DNA of 64,000 bases. Origin: Pseudoduganella aquatica (GTDB lineage: Bacteria; Pseudomonadota; Gammaproteobacteria; Burkholderiales; Burkholderiaceae_D). The position numbers and the translations under genes are program-made. The stretch covers positions 352,495 through 416,494 of the forward strand of contig NZ_WWCU01000001.1 of assembly GCF_009857595.1 (NCBI RefSeq), in the 5' to 3' direction. Position 1 is the stretch's first letter; the number at the start of each line of letters is the position of its first letter. Under the pieces are notes generated by a model. It did no database searches. It had not been told where the DNA came from and saw only the letters and a program-made list of their open reading frames with translations. This document shows positions 62,542 to 64,000 of the stretch, one piece after another.

Positions 62542-64000
62542 ATGGGCTTTATCAATCTATTAAATACCGATCAAATCGCCGGTCTGGGCACCGATCAGAT
62601 CGGTACGATTCCTTCCGAGGACATCTCAGCGCTGACTTCTGCGCAGTTCGGTGCCTTTACATCGGCCCATATCCCCTTCTTTAGCACCGCGATGCTGCGT
62701 GCCCTGGGCACCACCCAGGTGGCCGGTCTGAACAGCAACCAGGCAGCGGTGCTGAGTTCCTCCCAGCTTGGCGCCCTGACCACAGCCAGCGTCGCGGCAC
62801 TCTCCACGGATGACGTTGCCGTGTTGAAAACGAGTGCCATCCTCGGCTTGACCACCGCCCAGGTCAGTGCCCTGAAAACCCAGCAAGTGGTGGCTTTGAC
62901 CACCGATGCCGCTCGTGCGCTGAGCTCGGCTCAAGCCGGCGCGCTGAGCACCGCCAGCGTCGCGGCGCTGGAAACTTCCGATCTGGCCGTGCTGAGCACC
63001 GCTGCCGTGCGCGCCCTGAGCAGCGCCCAGGTTGGCGCGCTGACCACCGACCAGGTTGTCGCCCTGAGTACCACGCAAGTGGCTGCCCTGGTGACCAGCC
63101 AGGCTGTCGGCTTGGGCACGGACGCCATCCGCGCCATCGAAACGCGTGACCTGGCCGCCATCGGCACCAGCATCATCTCGACGCTGAGCTCGACCCAGGT
63201 TGGCGCACTGACCACCGACCAGGTTGCGTCCCTGAACACGGCTGCTGTCGGCGCCCTGAGCACGCTGAGCATCGCCAACGGCCTGAAAACCAACCAGGTC
63301 GTTGCGCTGGCGTCGCATCAGTTCGCCGCGATGAATGCGCTGCAGGTGGCGGCGCTGAGCACCGACGGCATTGCCGCCATTGAAACCAACGACCTGCGCG
63401 GCCTCACGACCGCCGCCATCGCCGGCCTGCGCACCGCGCAAGTCGCCGTGCTGACTACCGACCAGGTGGCCAACCTGTCGGCCACGCAAGTTGCCGCGCT
63501 GACCACGGCCGCCGTTGCGCAAGGTCTGAAAACCCACCAGGTCGTCGCGCTGACCACCGACGCCGCCGCCGCCCTGAGCAGCGCGCAAGCCGCCGCGCTG
63601 AGCACCGCCAACGTGGCCGCGCTGGAAACGGCTGATCTGGCCGCGCTGAAAACCGCCGCCATCCGCGCGCTGAGCAGCAGCCAGGTTGGCGCACTGACCA
63701 CCGACCAGATTGTCGCCCTGAGCACCACGCAAGTGGCTGCCCTGGTCAGCAGCCAAACTGTCGGCCTGGGCACCGACGCCATCCGCGCTATCGAAACGCG
63801 TGACCTGGCCGCCATCGGCACCAGCATCATCTCGACCCTGAGCTCGACGCAGATCACCGCGCTGTCGACCGACCAGGTTGCGTCCTTGAACTCGGCCGCC
63901 ATCGGCGCGCTGAGCACCCAAGGTATCGCCAATGGCCTGAAGAGCAACCAGGTTGTCGCGCTGGGCTCGCACCAGTTCGCCGCGATGAACGCGCTGCAAG
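62542..64000 (+). CDS. second giant octapeptide-repeat protein (partial, 3' end outside the window)
   Basis: The frame is open from ATG 62542 to the last base (486 codons visible). It begins MGFINLLNTDQIAGLGTDQI and continues with octads of the same consensus, and its own super-repeat has the same period: the phrase G-T-D-A-I-R-A-I-E-T-R-D-L-A-A recurs exactly 654 bases later (the marker leucine codons are 63112 and 63766). Nine-residue units occur here too (L-S-T-L-S-I-A-N-G; L-T-T-A-A-V-A-Q-G). The sequence is only partly similar to the first protein, so it is a diverged paralogue and not a duplicate copy. Start ATG 62542 has AAGGAGAGTGGGA upstream. The C-terminal end and function are unknown. 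Confidence 0.88.
   Translation, partial: MGFINLLNTDQIAGLGTDQIGTIPSEDISALTSAQFGAFTSAHIPFFSTAMLRALGTTQVAGLNSNQAAVLSSSQLGALTTASVAALSTDDVAVLKTSAILGLTTAQVSALKTQQVVALTTDAARALSSAQAGALSTASVAALETSDLAVLSTAAVRALSSAQVGALTTDQVVALSTTQVAALVTSQAVGLGTDAIRAIETRDLAAIGTSIISTLSSTQVGALTTDQVASLNTAAVGALSTLSIANGLKTNQVVALASHQFAAMNALQVAALSTDGIAAIETNDLRGLTTAAIAGLRTAQVAVLTTDQVANLSATQVAALTTAAVAQGLKTHQVVALTTDAAAALSSAQAAALSTANVAALETADLAALKTAAIRALSSSQVGALTTDQIVALSTTQVAALVSSQTVGLGTDAIRAIETRDLAAIGTSIISTLSSTQITALSTDQVASLNSAAIGALSTQGIANGLKSNQVVALGSHQFAAMNALQ

Noticed and set aside
55231..64000. Repeat array that could be mistaken for a CRISPR or satellite array
   Set aside because: The repeats are in frame, encode octads and have no unique spacers.

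Overview
The window is a high-GC betaproteobacterial chromosome segment. Gene content and protein similarity point to the Oxalobacteraceae (Massilia / Duganella / Janthinobacterium group): PEP-CTERM export signal, GTP-dependent PEP carboxykinase, RdgC, MSMEG-free betaproteobacterial housekeeping genes, and giant repeat proteins of a kind I associate with this family. The assignment is by recognition, not by a search.

Layout. 1-6.2 kb: end of an unknown gene, an AtaL-like protein, Rep helicase, an exported metallo-beta-lactamase-fold protein, SlyX, a GMC oxidoreductase and NnrU. 6.2-7.5 kb: a small accessory patch with a Phd/VapC-type toxin-antitoxin pair and its operator. 7.5-17.5 kb: TMEM175-like channel, WrbA, pirin with a truncated DoxX and a divergent LysR regulator, an exported M3 peptidase, small conserved proteins and the radical-SAM protein YgiQ. 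17.6-21.9 kb: an RCC1-repeat lipoprotein and a periplasmic-sensor GGDEF-EAL protein. 22-24.4 kb: ahpC-ahpF behind a well-spaced OxyR-like site. 24.4-28.8 kb: a cNMP-binding protein translationally coupled to an AI-2E family transporter, a tandemly duplicated tRNA-Val/tRNA-Asp operon and an oligopeptidase B-like enzyme. 28.8-38.3 kb: PEP-CTERM protein, MFS transporter, dinB with a LexA box, rdgC, a methyltransferase, a one-domain asparaginase and a hydroxyacid dehydrogenase. 38.6-46.5 kb: pckG, a TetR regulator with two matching operators around an isomerase operon, an aldehyde dehydrogenase, a DUF885 protein and an AraC regulator. 46.5-54.6 kb: divergent uvrA/ssb sharing one LexA box, a small AraC-VOC operon, a two-component system and a CcdA/redoxin pair.

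The striking region is 54.6-64.0 kb. A 2,356-residue protein (55231-62301) consists of exactly 258 consecutive 8- or 9-residue units followed by a calcium-loop (RTX/type I secretion-like) C-terminal domain. Eight perfectly in-register 654-bp (218-residue, 27-unit) super-repeats form its core. A second gene starts at 62542 and runs off the window; it has the same octad grammar and the same 654-bp period but a diverged sequence. The two genes share an upstream element (GCAAGTA, seven bases, then TATAMT) and near-identical ribosome-binding sites, which suggests co-regulated secreted or surface giant proteins.

The SOS response (dinB, uvrA, ssb, possibly rdgC by function), peroxide defence (ahpCF) and thiol redox (ccdA/redoxin under a two-component system) are the clearest functional groupings elsewhere.
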